From the NCBI RefSeq assembly GCF_002127655.1, contig NZ_NEHB01000003.1, forward strand, positions 1-64,000: a DNA stretch of 64,000 nucleotides, given 5' to 3'. A model generated the notes under the pieces. The model was not told the origin of the DNA and did not search any database. It saw only the letters and a list, made by a program, of their open reading frames with translations. This DNA is from Janthinobacterium sp. GW456P (GTDB lineage: Bacteria; Pseudomonadota; Gammaproteobacteria; Burkholderiales; Burkholderiaceae_D). The position numbers were made by a program, and so were the translations under genes. Shown here in pieces: positions 37,181 through 45,037 of this stretch; position 1 is the first letter of the stretch; each line of letters opens with the position of its first letter.

Positions 37181-38227
37181 TCAAGGGGCCGGCAGTTTTT
37201 TCAGCACTTCATTGCTGAAGTACGGCTCGTCTTCTACCCAGAAAATGTAGTCGAGGTCCAGGTAATTGCGGGCAAAATCGAGCATATCTTCCACGGAATT
37301 TTTTTTCCTGGTACGGGGATTGATCTGGCGCAGGTTGCCGTCCTGTACGGCCATGCCCTTGACCAGGTTGACAGGATAGTCCCTGATAAAGCCGTAACTC
37401 TGGCCCATATGGCTTTTCCGATATGGCATCAGGTCAGGACCGCCCACGCCCATCTGCAGCGTTTGCGCCTGTGCAAACAGGCTGCGCATATAGCCCTTGT
37501 CGGTCCACGGCAGCCATTCACCGGGCAGAAAATTCAGATACACCATGGTGGTGGTGTGGGGAAAGGCAGCGGCCAGTACCTGCATGTTTTCCTTGATGGC
37601 ATCGACATATTGTTGCGGCTTGAAATCATCGGGGAACGTCGTATTTCCCTTGCTGTCCTCCACGCCAATGTCGATCGAGCTTTCGCTGAAATTGATGCCC
37701 TCGATTTTCCCGTCAAATTCCTTGCCCAGCGCCTGGATCAAGCGTTGATAACGCTCGCGTACCGGTCCTTCCCACATTTTTGGCGACCAGCCATATTCAT
37801 CTTCCGTGGCCGCTTTATTCGGGTCGCGTTCCGGTGCGGAAAGCATGCTCTGCTTGATGATGCCGCCCTGGTAGCGAGGATCGCTGAGCAAATACGCCGG
37901 CACATTATGGCGTGGCGTGAAGGATTTTTCCTGCAATTGTATCCACAGCTTTTTCCCGATTGAGTCGAGATAGCGGATGTCGTGGCGGATCGCCGCAAAA
38001 TCGTACCGATCTTGTTCCGGCTCCAGGCTGCGCCAGGTGTACACGATCTGGGCACCGCTGAAGCGCGGATCGCGCAATGCCTTATCCGAGCGTATGTTTT
38101 CCCCGTGCTGTTCACGGTGATTAAAGTAAATATAGTGCTTGATCGGGTTTTTTATTTCCGCGGCAATCGCACTGCCCATCATCAAAAAGGCCAATGCAAA
38201 AAACCTTGTATAGCTGCGTAAGATCAT
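37181..38227 (-). CDS. Secreted TIM-barrel protein, glycoside hydrolase-like
   Basis: A 348-residue protein with an N-terminal signal peptide (cleavage near AIAAEI, residue 23). The pattern SGAQIVYTWRSLEPEQDRYDF, a Lys-Leu-Trp-Ile strand, EGINFSESSID and DYIFWVEDEPYFS fits a clan GH-A type (beta/alpha)8 barrel, with candidate acid/base Glu in NFSESS and nucleophile Glu in FWVEDEP. I do not recognise a defined GH family. Its composition is visibly less GC-rich than its neighbours, especially near the start, which suggests transfer. It has no operon partner; the divergent gene is the zinc GTPase. Confidence 0.7.
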   Translation of the reverse strand: MILRSYTRFFALAFLMMGSAIAAEIKNPIKHYIYFNHREQHGENIRSDKALRDPRFSGAQIVYTWRSLEPEQDRYDFAAIRHDIRYLDSIGKKLWIQLQEKSFTPRHNVPAYLLSDPRYQGGIIKQSMLSAPERDPNKAATEDEYGWSPKMWEGPVRERYQRLIQALGKEFDGKIEGINFSESSIDIGVEDSKGNTTFPDDFKPQQYVDAIKENMQVLAAAFPHTTTMVYLNFLPGEWLPWTDKGYMRSLFAQAQTLQMGVGGPDLMPYRKSHMGQSYGFIRDYPVNLVKGMAVQDGNLRQINPRTRKKNSVEDMLDFARNYLDLDYIFWVEDEPYFSNEVLKKLPAP

Positions 38228-38389
38228 CGAATCCTTGGGAACGGGGAGAATTTAACTGTTCAGCCGCCAGGCGCTTGCTTCGATCGCCTGGCCGGCCAAT
38301 TCCACTATAGCACCTTGAGGAGCGTGGCCTGGACTGCGCGGCGTGGCGCCTGGATTTTTTTCGGGACGGCGGGTAACGATTGTCGCGTC

Positions 38390-38408
38390 AATGCAACTAA
38401 GTTGCATT
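38390..38408. promoter_or_regulatory. Perfect 19-base palindrome, candidate Zur operator 1
   Basis: AATGCAACTAAGTTGCATT is a perfect inverted repeat of two 9-base arms around one A. It lies 71-89 bases before the first COG0523 GTPase gene and ends on a TATAAT box (38408-38413). A Zur-like regulator is encoded at the other end of the same gene group, so this is the natural candidate operator. The DNA symmetry is observed; the regulator assignment is inferred. Confidence 0.7.
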
Positions 38409-38413
38409 ATAAT
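38408..38413 (+). promoter_or_regulatory. -10 box (TATAAT) of the metal GTPase operon
   Basis: A consensus TATAAT lies between the two palindromes, 65 bases before the GTPase start. No good -35 hexamer is found at 16-18 bases upstream, so the promoter may be weak when not activated or use an extended contact. Confidence 0.55.
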
Positions 38414-38418
38414 TCGTC

Positions 38419-38437
38419 AATGCAACTGAACTGCATT
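38419..38437. promoter_or_regulatory. Second, imperfect palindrome, candidate Zur operator 2
   Basis: AATGCAACTGAACTGCATT repeats operator 1 with two changes in the right arm. The two centres are 29 bases apart, close to three helical turns, so two dimers could bind on one face of the DNA on either side of the -10 box. Confidence 0.6.
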
Positions 38438-38478
38438 TACATTGACCATCACGTACTCACCCATCCGAAGGATTCCCC

Positions 38479-39705
38479 ATGCCCCAGCGCAAACTCCCCG
38501 TCACCGTCCTGTCCGGCTTTCTTGGCGCCGGCAAGACTACCTTGCTCAACCACATACTGCGCAACCGCGAAGGCAAGCGCGTGGCCGTCATCGTCAACGA
38601 CATGAGCGAAGTCAATATCGACGCTTCGCTGGTCAAGGACAGCGCCGAGGCCGCCGGCGCGGCCTTGTCGCGCACGCAAGAAAAACTCGTGGAAATGTCC
38701 AACGGCTGCATTTGCTGCACCCTGCGCGACGATTTGCTGCTGGAAGTGCGGCGCCTGGCTGCCGAAGACCGCTTCGATTACCTGCTGATCGAGTCGACGG
38801 GCGTGGGCGAGCCGATGCCCGTGGCCGCCACGTTCGACTTCGAGGACGAGCACGGCGACAGCCTGAACGACGTGGCGCGCATCGATTGCATGGTCACCGT
38901 CGTCGACTGCGCCAACTTGCTGGCTGACTTCCACAGCGAAGACAGCCTGGAGCAACGGGGAGAAACGGCGGGCGAGGGCGACGACCGCCAGCTGGCCAAT
39001 TTGCTGACGGAACAGATTGAATTTGCCAATGTCATCGTCCTCAACAAGGTCGACATGGTGGCGGCGGACGAGCGCCTGCGCGTGCTGGCCATTATAAAAG
39101 CCCTCAATCCCGGTGCGCGCATCATCGAAACCAACCAGTCCGTCGTGCCGCTCGACGCCATCCTGGGCACGAACTTGTTCGACCTGGAGCAGGCGGCCAG
39201 CATGCCGGGCTGGGTGCAAGAGCTGGCCGGCGTGCATGCGCCGGAGACGGAAACCTACGGCATCGGCAGCTTCGTCTACCGGGCGAGGGCACCGTTCCAC
39301 GCGCAGCGCCTGCACGACTATATTTCGCAGCCGATACCGGGCGTGGTGCGCAGCAAGGGATACTTTTGGCTGGCCAGCCGCCCCGAGTGGGTGGCCAGCC
39401 TGTCCGGCGCGGGCAAACTGATGAATATCGAGCCCGTGGGCCTGTGGTGGGCGGCCGTGCCGAAGGAACGCTGGCCCGCGGATGCCGGATCGCTGGCGGA
39501 AATCAAGGCGGGCTGGAGCGAGCCGCATGGCGACCGCTACCAGGAGCTCGTCTTCATCGGCCAGGACATGGACCAGGCCGCCATCGAGGCGGACTTAAAG
39601 AAATGTCAACTCAACTACACGGAAACGCGCCAGGGCATGGCCGCCTGGCGCCAGCTGCCCGACCCGTTTCCCCAATGGCAACGGATGGAAGAACTCGAAG
39701 ATTAA
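38479..39705 (+). CDS. COG0523 zinc-related GTPase (ZigA-like metallochaperone)
   Basis: A 408-residue G3E-family GTPase. Walker A is [17 protein letters not shown] near residue 13; the metal-binding CICC motif is in [12 protein letters not shown]; Walker B/G3 is [12 protein letters not shown] gives base specificity. The C-terminal CobW_C domain follows from about residue 265. The length matches ZigA-type proteins, which pass zinc to client proteins under zinc limitation. Start at 38479 follows GAAGGA. It heads the plus-strand operon controlled by the palindromes at 38390-38437. Confidence 0.9.
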   Translation: MPQRKLPVTVLSGFLGAGKTTLLNHILRNREGKRVAVIVNDMSEVNIDASLVKDSAEAAGAALSRTQEKLVEMSNGCICCTLRDDLLLEVRRLAAEDRFDYLLIESTGVGEPMPVAATFDFEDEHGDSLNDVARIDCMVTVVDCANLLADFHSEDSLEQRGETAGEGDDRQLANLLTEQIEFANVIVLNKVDMVAADERLRVLAIIKALNPGARIIETNQSVVPLDAILGTNLFDLEQAASMPGWVQELAGVHAPETETYGIGSFVYRARAPFHAQRLHDYISQPIPGVVRSKGYFWLASRPEWVASLSGAGKLMNIEPVGLWWAAVPKERWPADAGSLAEIKAGWSEPHGDRYQELVFIGQDMDQAAIEADLKKCQLNYTETRQGMAAWRQLPDPFPQWQRMEELED

Positions 39706-39724
39706 CCATCGACAGGAAAGCAAT

Positions 39725-40729
39725 ATGACAGAACTGATCCCCGTCACCATCATCACGGGTTTTCTCGGCAGCGGGAAAACCACCTTGCTCAAGCGCATAT
39801 TGCAGGGCGATCACGGCGTGCGCATCGCCGTGATCGAAAACGAATTCGCCGCCGAAAGTATCGACCACGGTTTGCTGGTGCAGGACAGCGGCGAGCAGAT
39901 CGTGGAAATGAACAATGGCTGCATCTGCTGCAGCGTGCGTGGCGACCTGATCCGCATTTTGGGCGAGCTCTACGCCAGGCGTGAAGCCGGGACCATCGCC
40001 TTCGACCACGTCATCATCGAAACGACGGGCCTGGCCGCGCCTGGGCCCGTGGCGCAAACCTTTTTTGCGGAACCGTCCGTCAGTGCGTGCTACCTGCTCG
40101 ACGCCATCTTGACGGTGGTCGATGCGCGCCATGCGCAGCAGCAATTGACGGCGCACCAGGAAGCGCAGGAGCAGGTGGGCTTTGCCGACCGCATCCTGCT
40201 GTCGAAGACGGACCTGGTCGGCAAGGATGAACTGGCCGCGCTGCGCCAGCGCCTGGTCGCCATCAATGGCCGCGCCAGCATACAGAAGGTGCGCTTCGGC
40301 AATGTGCCGCTGCGCGACATCCTGAACATCCGCGGTTTTAACTTGAACGCCATCGTCGAGCTGGAGCCGGATTTCCTCGGGGAACTGGGCCACCGCCATG
40401 GCGATGGCGTGCAATCGTTCGTGTACCACCAGTCTCAGCCTCTCGATCTGATGCAGGTAGAAAATTTCCTCGACGCCGTGGTGCAACTGTTCGGTAGCCA
40501 GCTGATGCGCTACAAGGGCATCTTATATGTCGCCGACCTGCCATGCCGCGCCGTCTTCCAGGGCGTGCACATGCTGATGGGCTCGGAACTGGGCGCGCCG
40601 TGGCGCGACGATGAACCGCGCGCCAGCAAGATCATTTTTATTGGCCGCGATTTGCCGCAGGAGATGCTGATCCGGGGCCTGGACCGCTGCGTGGTCAAGT
40701 CAGCCAGCCCGGCCGGGGTGGTCGCATGA
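39725..40729 (+). CDS. Second COG0523 GTPase (YjiA/CobW-like)
   Basis: A 334-residue G3E GTPase. Walker A is ITGFLGSGKTTLLKRIL, CICC is in NNGCICCSVRGD, and SKTD replaces the usual NKxD. A histidine patch GELGHRHGDGVQSF lies at the start of the C-terminal domain and may bind metal. It differs clearly from the preceding gene in length and sequence, so it is not a recent duplicate. It starts 19 bases after the first GTPase (AGGAAA site) and overlaps the permease gene by 4 bases. Confidence 0.9.
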   Translation: MTELIPVTIITGFLGSGKTTLLKRILQGDHGVRIAVIENEFAAESIDHGLLVQDSGEQIVEMNNGCICCSVRGDLIRILGELYARREAGTIAFDHVIIETTGLAAPGPVAQTFFAEPSVSACYLLDAILTVVDARHAQQQLTAHQEAQEQVGFADRILLSKTDLVGKDELAALRQRLVAINGRASIQKVRFGNVPLRDILNIRGFNLNAIVELEPDFLGELGHRHGDGVQSFVYHQSQPLDLMQVENFLDAVVQLFGSQLMRYKGILYVADLPCRAVFQGVHMLMGSELGAPWRDDEPRASKIIFIGRDLPQEMLIRGLDRCVVKSASPAGVVA

Positions 40730-41514
40730 GCGTGGAAGCGGGCTTGCCCGCCCTGGCGCTGATCTTTTTGCTCGGCATGCGGCATGGGCTGGAACCGGAC
40801 CACCTTGCCGCCGTCGACGGCCTGACTTTGCGCAGCCAGGCGGCCCATCCGCGCTGGACGCCATGGATGGGGGCGCTGTTTGCGCTGGGGCATGGCGTCT
40901 GCGTGCTGGCTCTGGTCACTGTCACCGCCGTGGCAGCGCGGCAATTTACGCCCTCGCCACGCCTGTTCGGCTGGCTGGAATGGCTGCCCATCGCCTTGCT
41001 GCTGCTCATCGCCGCCCTGAATGCGCGCAGCCTGCTGGCCGGCGCGCAGCTGGCCGAGGTGCGCGGCCGGCTATTGCCACGCCGGCTGCGGGGCGCTTCC
41101 GGGCCATTTGGCGCCATCCTCGTCGGCATGCTGTTCGCGCTCGTGTTCGATACGGCCTTGCAGGCGGCAGCCTGGGGCTATGCGGCCGTCGCGCTGGGCG
41201 GCATGGGGCCGGCCTTGCTCACGGGGACGGTGTTTGCCGCCGGCATGGGCGTGACGGATACCTTCGATGGCTGGGTCACGGCCAAGGTCATGCGCACCGG
41301 CAAGCTTGATGTCGTGCGCGCCTTCCGGCGCCGCCTGGGCTGGCCCATCGTCGCCATCTGCGTGGCGATGGCCGCTTACCTGGCTGCCGGCAAGCTGGAA
41401 CCGGCCTGGTCGCTGCCGGAAAGCTGGACGGCGGCGCTGGGCGCGGCCATGCTGCTGCTGATGGCGGCCCTGTACGGCTGGACCTTGCTCGGCTTGCGCC
41501 GCGTGCGTGCATGA
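40726..41514 (+). CDS. NiCoT-type divalent metal permease (HoxN/NixA-like)
   Basis: A 262-residue membrane protein with about seven hydrophobic helices. The family signature is visible: RHGLEPDHLAAVD in helix 2 (His-x4-Asp-His), LGHGVCVLALV, and LVFDTALQ later. NiCoT permeases import nickel or cobalt. Here the company of two COG0523 GTPases, a candidate Zur operator and a Zur-like gene suggests that the substrate may be zinc (or cobalt as a substitute). The ATG overlaps the GTPase stop (ATGA). Confidence 0.8.
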   Translation: MSVEAGLPALALIFLLGMRHGLEPDHLAAVDGLTLRSQAAHPRWTPWMGALFALGHGVCVLALVTVTAVAARQFTPSPRLFGWLEWLPIALLLLIAALNARSLLAGAQLAEVRGRLLPRRLRGASGPFGAILVGMLFALVFDTALQAAAWGYAAVALGGMGPALLTGTVFAAGMGVTDTFDGWVTAKVMRTGKLDVVRAFRRRLGWPIVAICVAMAAYLAAGKLEPAWSLPESWTAALGAAMLLLMAALYGWTLLGLRRVRA

Positions 41515-41528
41515 GGGAAGGGCGTGGG

Positions 41529-41534
41529 TATAAT
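41529..41534 (+). promoter_or_regulatory. Candidate -10 box for the GNAT gene
   Basis: TATAAT followed by GG lies 25 bases before the chosen start of the acetyltransferase. No clear -35 is present, so support is partial. It suggests the gene can be transcribed apart from the metal operon. Confidence 0.35.
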
Positions 41535-41558
41535 GGAAAAAAACTGCCGAGTCCTCCC

Positions 41559-42077
41559 ATGCCCGCCTCCGATATCGTCATCCGCCTGCTGACGCCAGCC
41601 GACACCACCGCCTTTTGCGCGCTGCGCCTGCGCGCCATCCTTGATTCGCCCAGCTCGTTTTCCTCGTCGCGCGAGGATGAACTGGCCCGGACGCCCGAAG
41701 AACACGTGCAGCGCATCGCCGGCGGTGCCATGCAGCGGGGCTTTGGCGCCTTCGATGGCGAGCGTCTCGTGGGTTTTGCCGGTTTGCGGCGCGAGCCGCT
41801 GCGCCAGCTGTCGCACAAGGCCGTGTTATGGGGCGTGTTCGTCGATGTGACGCAACGGGGCCACGGTGTGGCGCGGCGGCTCGTCAACGCCTGCATCGAG
41901 CTGGCCGAGTCGGACCCGGCCGTCATGCAGGTGCACCTGAGCGTGAATGCGGAAAACAATGCCGCCCTGCGCCTGTATGAATCCTTGGGATTTATCGCGT
42001 ATGGCACGGAGCCGCGCTCGATGCGCGTGGGCGACTTGTTTTATGACGAGCATCACCTGGCCTTGCTGCTCAAGTGA
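41559..42077 (+). CDS. GNAT family N-acetyltransferase
   Basis: A 172-residue GNAT enzyme. The acetyl-CoA binding motif is VFVDVTQRGHGVARRLVNACI (read in two parts: V-x-V and Q/R-x-x-G-x-G/A), followed by LSVNAENNAALRLYESLGF. Start at 41559 puts the fold at the N-terminus; an ATG at 41511 overlaps the permease stop and would add 16 residues without family support. Substrate unknown. A TATAAT at 41529 would place the transcript start close to this ATG. Confidence 0.82.
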   Translation: MPASDIVIRLLTPADTTAFCALRLRAILDSPSSFSSSREDELARTPEEHVQRIAGGAMQRGFGAFDGERLVGFAGLRREPLRQLSHKAVLWGVFVDVTQRGHGVARRLVNACIELAESDPAVMQVHLSVNAENNAALRLYESLGFIAYGTEPRSMRVGDLFYDEHHLALLLK

Positions 42078-42090
42078 TGTTTCGGAGGAA

Positions 42091-42516
42091 TTATTTACAG
42101 CGCGGGCACAGGCCCTTGATCAGGTAATCGACTTCGCCGCCGCTGAAACCTTCCGGCAGAAGCACGGGCGGCGGCAGCTTGACTTCATTGAAGCAGGTGA
42201 CGTTCGCGCATTTGGTGCACTGGAAGTGCGCGTGCTCGTGCGCCTGGTGGCCGGCACCGGCGCTGAAGCGCCACACCTGGTCGGCGCCCGCGATGCGGTG
42301 CACCAGTGCATTTTCCGTCAGCCATTCCAGCACCCGGTACAGGGTGACGGAATCGATATCGCTGTCCTGCGACAGCGCTTGCTGGATTTCATGGTGGGTC
42401 AGCGAACGGCTTTGCGCCATTAAAAAGTCGAGCACCTTCACGCGCGTCTTGGTGACGCGGGCGTTGGTGTTGCGGATCAGCGATTCGGCGTGCGGTGTAG
42501 AAGATGATGTCAACAT
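42091..42516 (-). CDS. zur: Fur-family regulator, Zur-like
   Basis: A 141-residue metal-responsive repressor. The winged-helix part contains ARVTKTRVKVLDFLMAQ and DSVTLYRVLEWL; the dimer part has HAHFQCTKCANVTCF with the first CxxC, and the protein ends in LCPRC, the second CxxC that holds the structural zinc. A HAHF start and the histidine-rich HQAHEHAHF stretch supply regulatory metal ligands. Zur rather than Fur is chosen from context: two COG0523 GTPases and a metal permease next door. It is convergent with the GNAT gene (13 bases between stops) and follows the hydrolase gene by 102 bases on the same strand. Confidence 0.82.
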   Translation of the reverse strand: MLTSSSTPHAESLIRNTNARVTKTRVKVLDFLMAQSRSLTHHEIQQALSQDSDIDSVTLYRVLEWLTENALVHRIAGADQVWRFSAGAGHQAHEHAHFQCTKCANVTCFNEVKLPPPVLLPEGFSGGEVDYLIKGLCPRCK

Positions 42517-42618
42517 GATAAGCCTGCTTGCGGGAGATCGGCTGGCGGCGTCATCGCCGTGCCTGTGCCACCCTATGGGCCGTATCTTAGCACGCGTGCC
42601 GCACAGCATGAAGCCGCG

Positions 42619-43959
42619 TCATGGTTTGAACGTCCAATAGCGGCCCGCCGGCGTATCGACGGGGTCGAGAAAGCGCTGGTCGGCGCGCGCCTGGTTGCGT
42701 ATCAGATAAAACATGTCGGACAGGGCCGAGCGTTTTTCCGCAAAGTACGAGTGCTTCATGAAGCTCGTGTCCACGCCGGTGGCGTCGATGGTTTCCACGC
42801 CCGCCACGATCAGCATGCCGGCGCCGCTGTCGCCCGCGCGCGGATAGCCGTGCACGACCTTCGAGGCGGCCAGGGCCAGATCTTGCGAGGAAGCATACAA
42901 GGTCACGGGATTGCGCGCCTGGGCCAGTGCCGGCGCGATCGTGTGCTTGAAGATGGCCGCGTCGATATCGGGCGCGGAGAGGATGATTTCCGTGATCTTT
43001 TGCGCCAGTTGCGGCTGCGCGGCCAGCAAGTCCGCTACGGCCCGTGCCAGGCCCCGGTTGCCCATGCTGTGGCCCACCAGATACACTTGCGCCGCTTCCG
43101 TGCTGGCGAGAAAGTCGGCCAGGAAGGCCGTGAGGTGGGGCGTGCTCCATTCGATATTGTTTTCATCGATGGTGTAGCTGGCCACGTCGCCGCGCGACGG
43201 CCAGCTGTAGAACACGGGCGCGCCATCGAAGCCCAGGTCGTAGGCCATCTGTCCCGTGCGCCGCGCCGCATCCTCGAAAGTCACGTTATAGCCGTGGATA
43301 AAGATAAAGGCGCTCTTGCCGGCCGCAGCGCGGATCTGCGTCTTCAAGGCCGCAAAGAAGTTGTCGCGGTCTTGTACTTCGGCAGACAGCAGCACCACGT
43401 GCTTGGCCGGGTCGTCGCGAAATTCCAGGCGCCACAGCGACGGCGATTCCAGCTGGCCCATGCGGTGGTCGCGCGGGATGCTGATGTCGCAGCTGCCATA
43501 GGCGAGCGGGCCATTGCCGCTCATGATGTTGCGTTCGCCGCTGAAGCGCTGCGCCGGCGGCTTGCCCACGTCGCGCTGGCGGTCCGTGGCGAAATACACT
43601 TTCACCACGGCATAGTTCGACACGACGGTGCTCTTATCGGCCGGGGCGGGCGCGGCCTCCACTTCGGGTGCCTGGGGGAAGGGGCGCTGCAGCACATCGA
43701 GCAAGCCTTGCGCGGCAAACAGGGTTTCCATATCGTCGGGGACTTTCGCCGCGGACAGGGCGGCCGACAGGGCCAGTTGCAGCTGGGGAGAGGCGGGTTC
43801 GGCTTCCAGCGCGGCGATGGCGGCCAGGATGGCGGCGGCGCTGTCGAACTTGGCGATGGCCAGCTTCAGGCGCTCATAGTGGCTGGCGACGGCTTGCGGC
43901 GCGTGGCGGGGCGCGCCATGTTCGATGGCCGCCACGACGGCGGAAGTAATCAAGTCCAT
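42619..43959 (-). CDS. Alpha/beta hydrolase (DUF900 type) with an unusual helical N-terminal region
   Basis: A 446-residue protein. The hydrolase domain spans about residues 115-430: VKVYFATDRQRD, FIFIHGYNVTFEDAARR (oxyanion strand), VYLVGHSMGNRG with the nucleophile Ser, ILSAPDID with an acid, and a late His in TSFMKHSYF. No signal peptide or lipobox is present. Residues 1-95 are a helical segment (ITSAVVAAIEHGA, HYERLKLAIAKF, AIAALEAEPASPQLQLAL) that resembles the short helical adaptor found ahead of effector domains in bacterial conflict proteins. It follows the Anbu gene by 108 bases on the same strand. Substrate unknown. Confidence 0.82.
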   Translation of the reverse strand: MDLITSAVVAAIEHGAPRHAPQAVASHYERLKLAIAKFDSAAAILAAIAALEAEPASPQLQLALSAALSAAKVPDDMETLFAAQGLLDVLQRPFPQAPEVEAAPAPADKSTVVSNYAVVKVYFATDRQRDVGKPPAQRFSGERNIMSGNGPLAYGSCDISIPRDHRMGQLESPSLWRLEFRDDPAKHVVLLSAEVQDRDNFFAALKTQIRAAAGKSAFIFIHGYNVTFEDAARRTGQMAYDLGFDGAPVFYSWPSRGDVASYTIDENNIEWSTPHLTAFLADFLASTEAAQVYLVGHSMGNRGLARAVADLLAAQPQLAQKITEIILSAPDIDAAIFKHTIAPALAQARNPVTLYASSQDLALAASKVVHGYPRAGDSGAGMLIVAGVETIDATGVDTSFMKHSYFAEKRSALSDMFYLIRNQARADQRFLDPVDTPAGRYWTFKP

Positions 43960-44067
43960 GCGCCACCTGCCTTTCAGGTCAATCTGGATTAAATATCAAC
44001 CCATATTGCCATAAAAGCACGCAAAAAGCGACTTGTCCAGCACCGCGCGCAGGCGGTGCGCGGCAGA

Positions 44068-44946
44068 TCAATGCTGCTTGTCGTCGCTGAACTGCTGCGC
44101 CAGGGATTGCAGAGGGGCCAGCGTCAGGCCGCCGCGGCTCACGTGCTCGGGGATGGCCACGCGCACGGGCTTGCTGTGCATGTTGGCGGACGACAGCACG
44201 TTCGTCGTGGTCTCGGGTGCCGCGTTCCACACGGGATCGACGATGCCCTCGAAAACATGTTTCAATTGTTCGCCCCAGGTGTCGCGGATCATGCGGAAAT
44301 ACTGGTTCTTTTCATCGATGGTGACGAAGCGCGTGACGGCCAGGCTGCCCGTCTCGTAGACAAGCAGGTCGAGCGGCAAGCCGACGGAAATGTTCGAACG
44401 CAAGGTGGAATCCATGGAAATGAGTGCGCACTTGGCCGCTTCATCGAGGCGCGTGAACGGGTTGACGACGCGGTCGATGATGGGCTTGCCATATTTCGCT
44501 TCGCCGATCTGGAAATACGTGTTTTCGTCGTGCGATTCGATGAAATTGCCGGCCGAATACACCTGGAACAATCGGCAACGCTCGGCGCCTATCTGGCCGC
44601 CCAGGATGATGCTGACATTGAAATCGATGCCGCAGTCGGCCAGGGCCTTCGCTTCGCGCAGGTGCACGGTGCGCACGGCTTCGCCCACGATGCGCGCCGC
44701 GTCGTACATGCTGGGCACGTTCCAGATGCTGCTTCCGTCCGCATCGACGTGTTCGGAGACGATCTGGCGGATCGCCTGCGAGATCGATAAGTTGCCGGCC
44801 GTCATCAGGACCAGCATGCGGTCGCCCGGGTTCTCGAACACGCTCATCTTGCGGAAGGTGCCCACCTGGTCCACGCCGGCGTTGGTGCGGGAGTCGGACA
44901 GGAAGACCAGGCCTTCGTTCAGGCGCATGCCTATGCAATAAGTCAT
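44068..44946 (-). CDS. Anbu (BPH) proteasome-related peptidase
   Basis: A 292-residue Ntn-hydrolase-fold protein. Removal of Met1 exposes Thr2 (MTYCIGMRLNEGLVFLSDSRT), the expected nucleophile; the early SDSR motif and a Lys in FRKMSVF match proteasome beta-subunit active sites. The tail beyond about residue 240 is the Anbu extension. Anbu assembles as an open helical ring rather than a closed barrel, as published structures show. Its substrates are unknown. It lies 91 bases after the transglutaminase gene in the conserved four-gene cluster. No clear Shine-Dalgarno is seen before the ATG. Confidence 0.92.
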   Translation of the reverse strand: MTYCIGMRLNEGLVFLSDSRTNAGVDQVGTFRKMSVFENPGDRMLVLMTAGNLSISQAIRQIVSEHVDADGSSIWNVPSMYDAARIVGEAVRTVHLREAKALADCGIDFNVSIILGGQIGAERCRLFQVYSAGNFIESHDENTYFQIGEAKYGKPIIDRVVNPFTRLDEAAKCALISMDSTLRSNISVGLPLDLLVYETGSLAVTRFVTIDEKNQYFRMIRDTWGEQLKHVFEGIVDPVWNAAPETTTNVLSSANMHSKPVRVAIPEHVSRGGLTLAPLQSLAQQFSDDKQH

Positions 44947-45037
44947 CGTCGTAAATCAAATCAAAAGGGGTAGCATTCTACACCAGCCGGGGCTTGAATA
45001 TCCGCCGCAAGCCCCGGCCAGCCTCATTCCTGCCGCT

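Noticed and set aside
35864-37963. Plus-strand open frame of 699 codons opposite the CpdB-like gene
   Set aside because: Antisense shadow of a well-supported lipoprotein gene; no start signal or domain.
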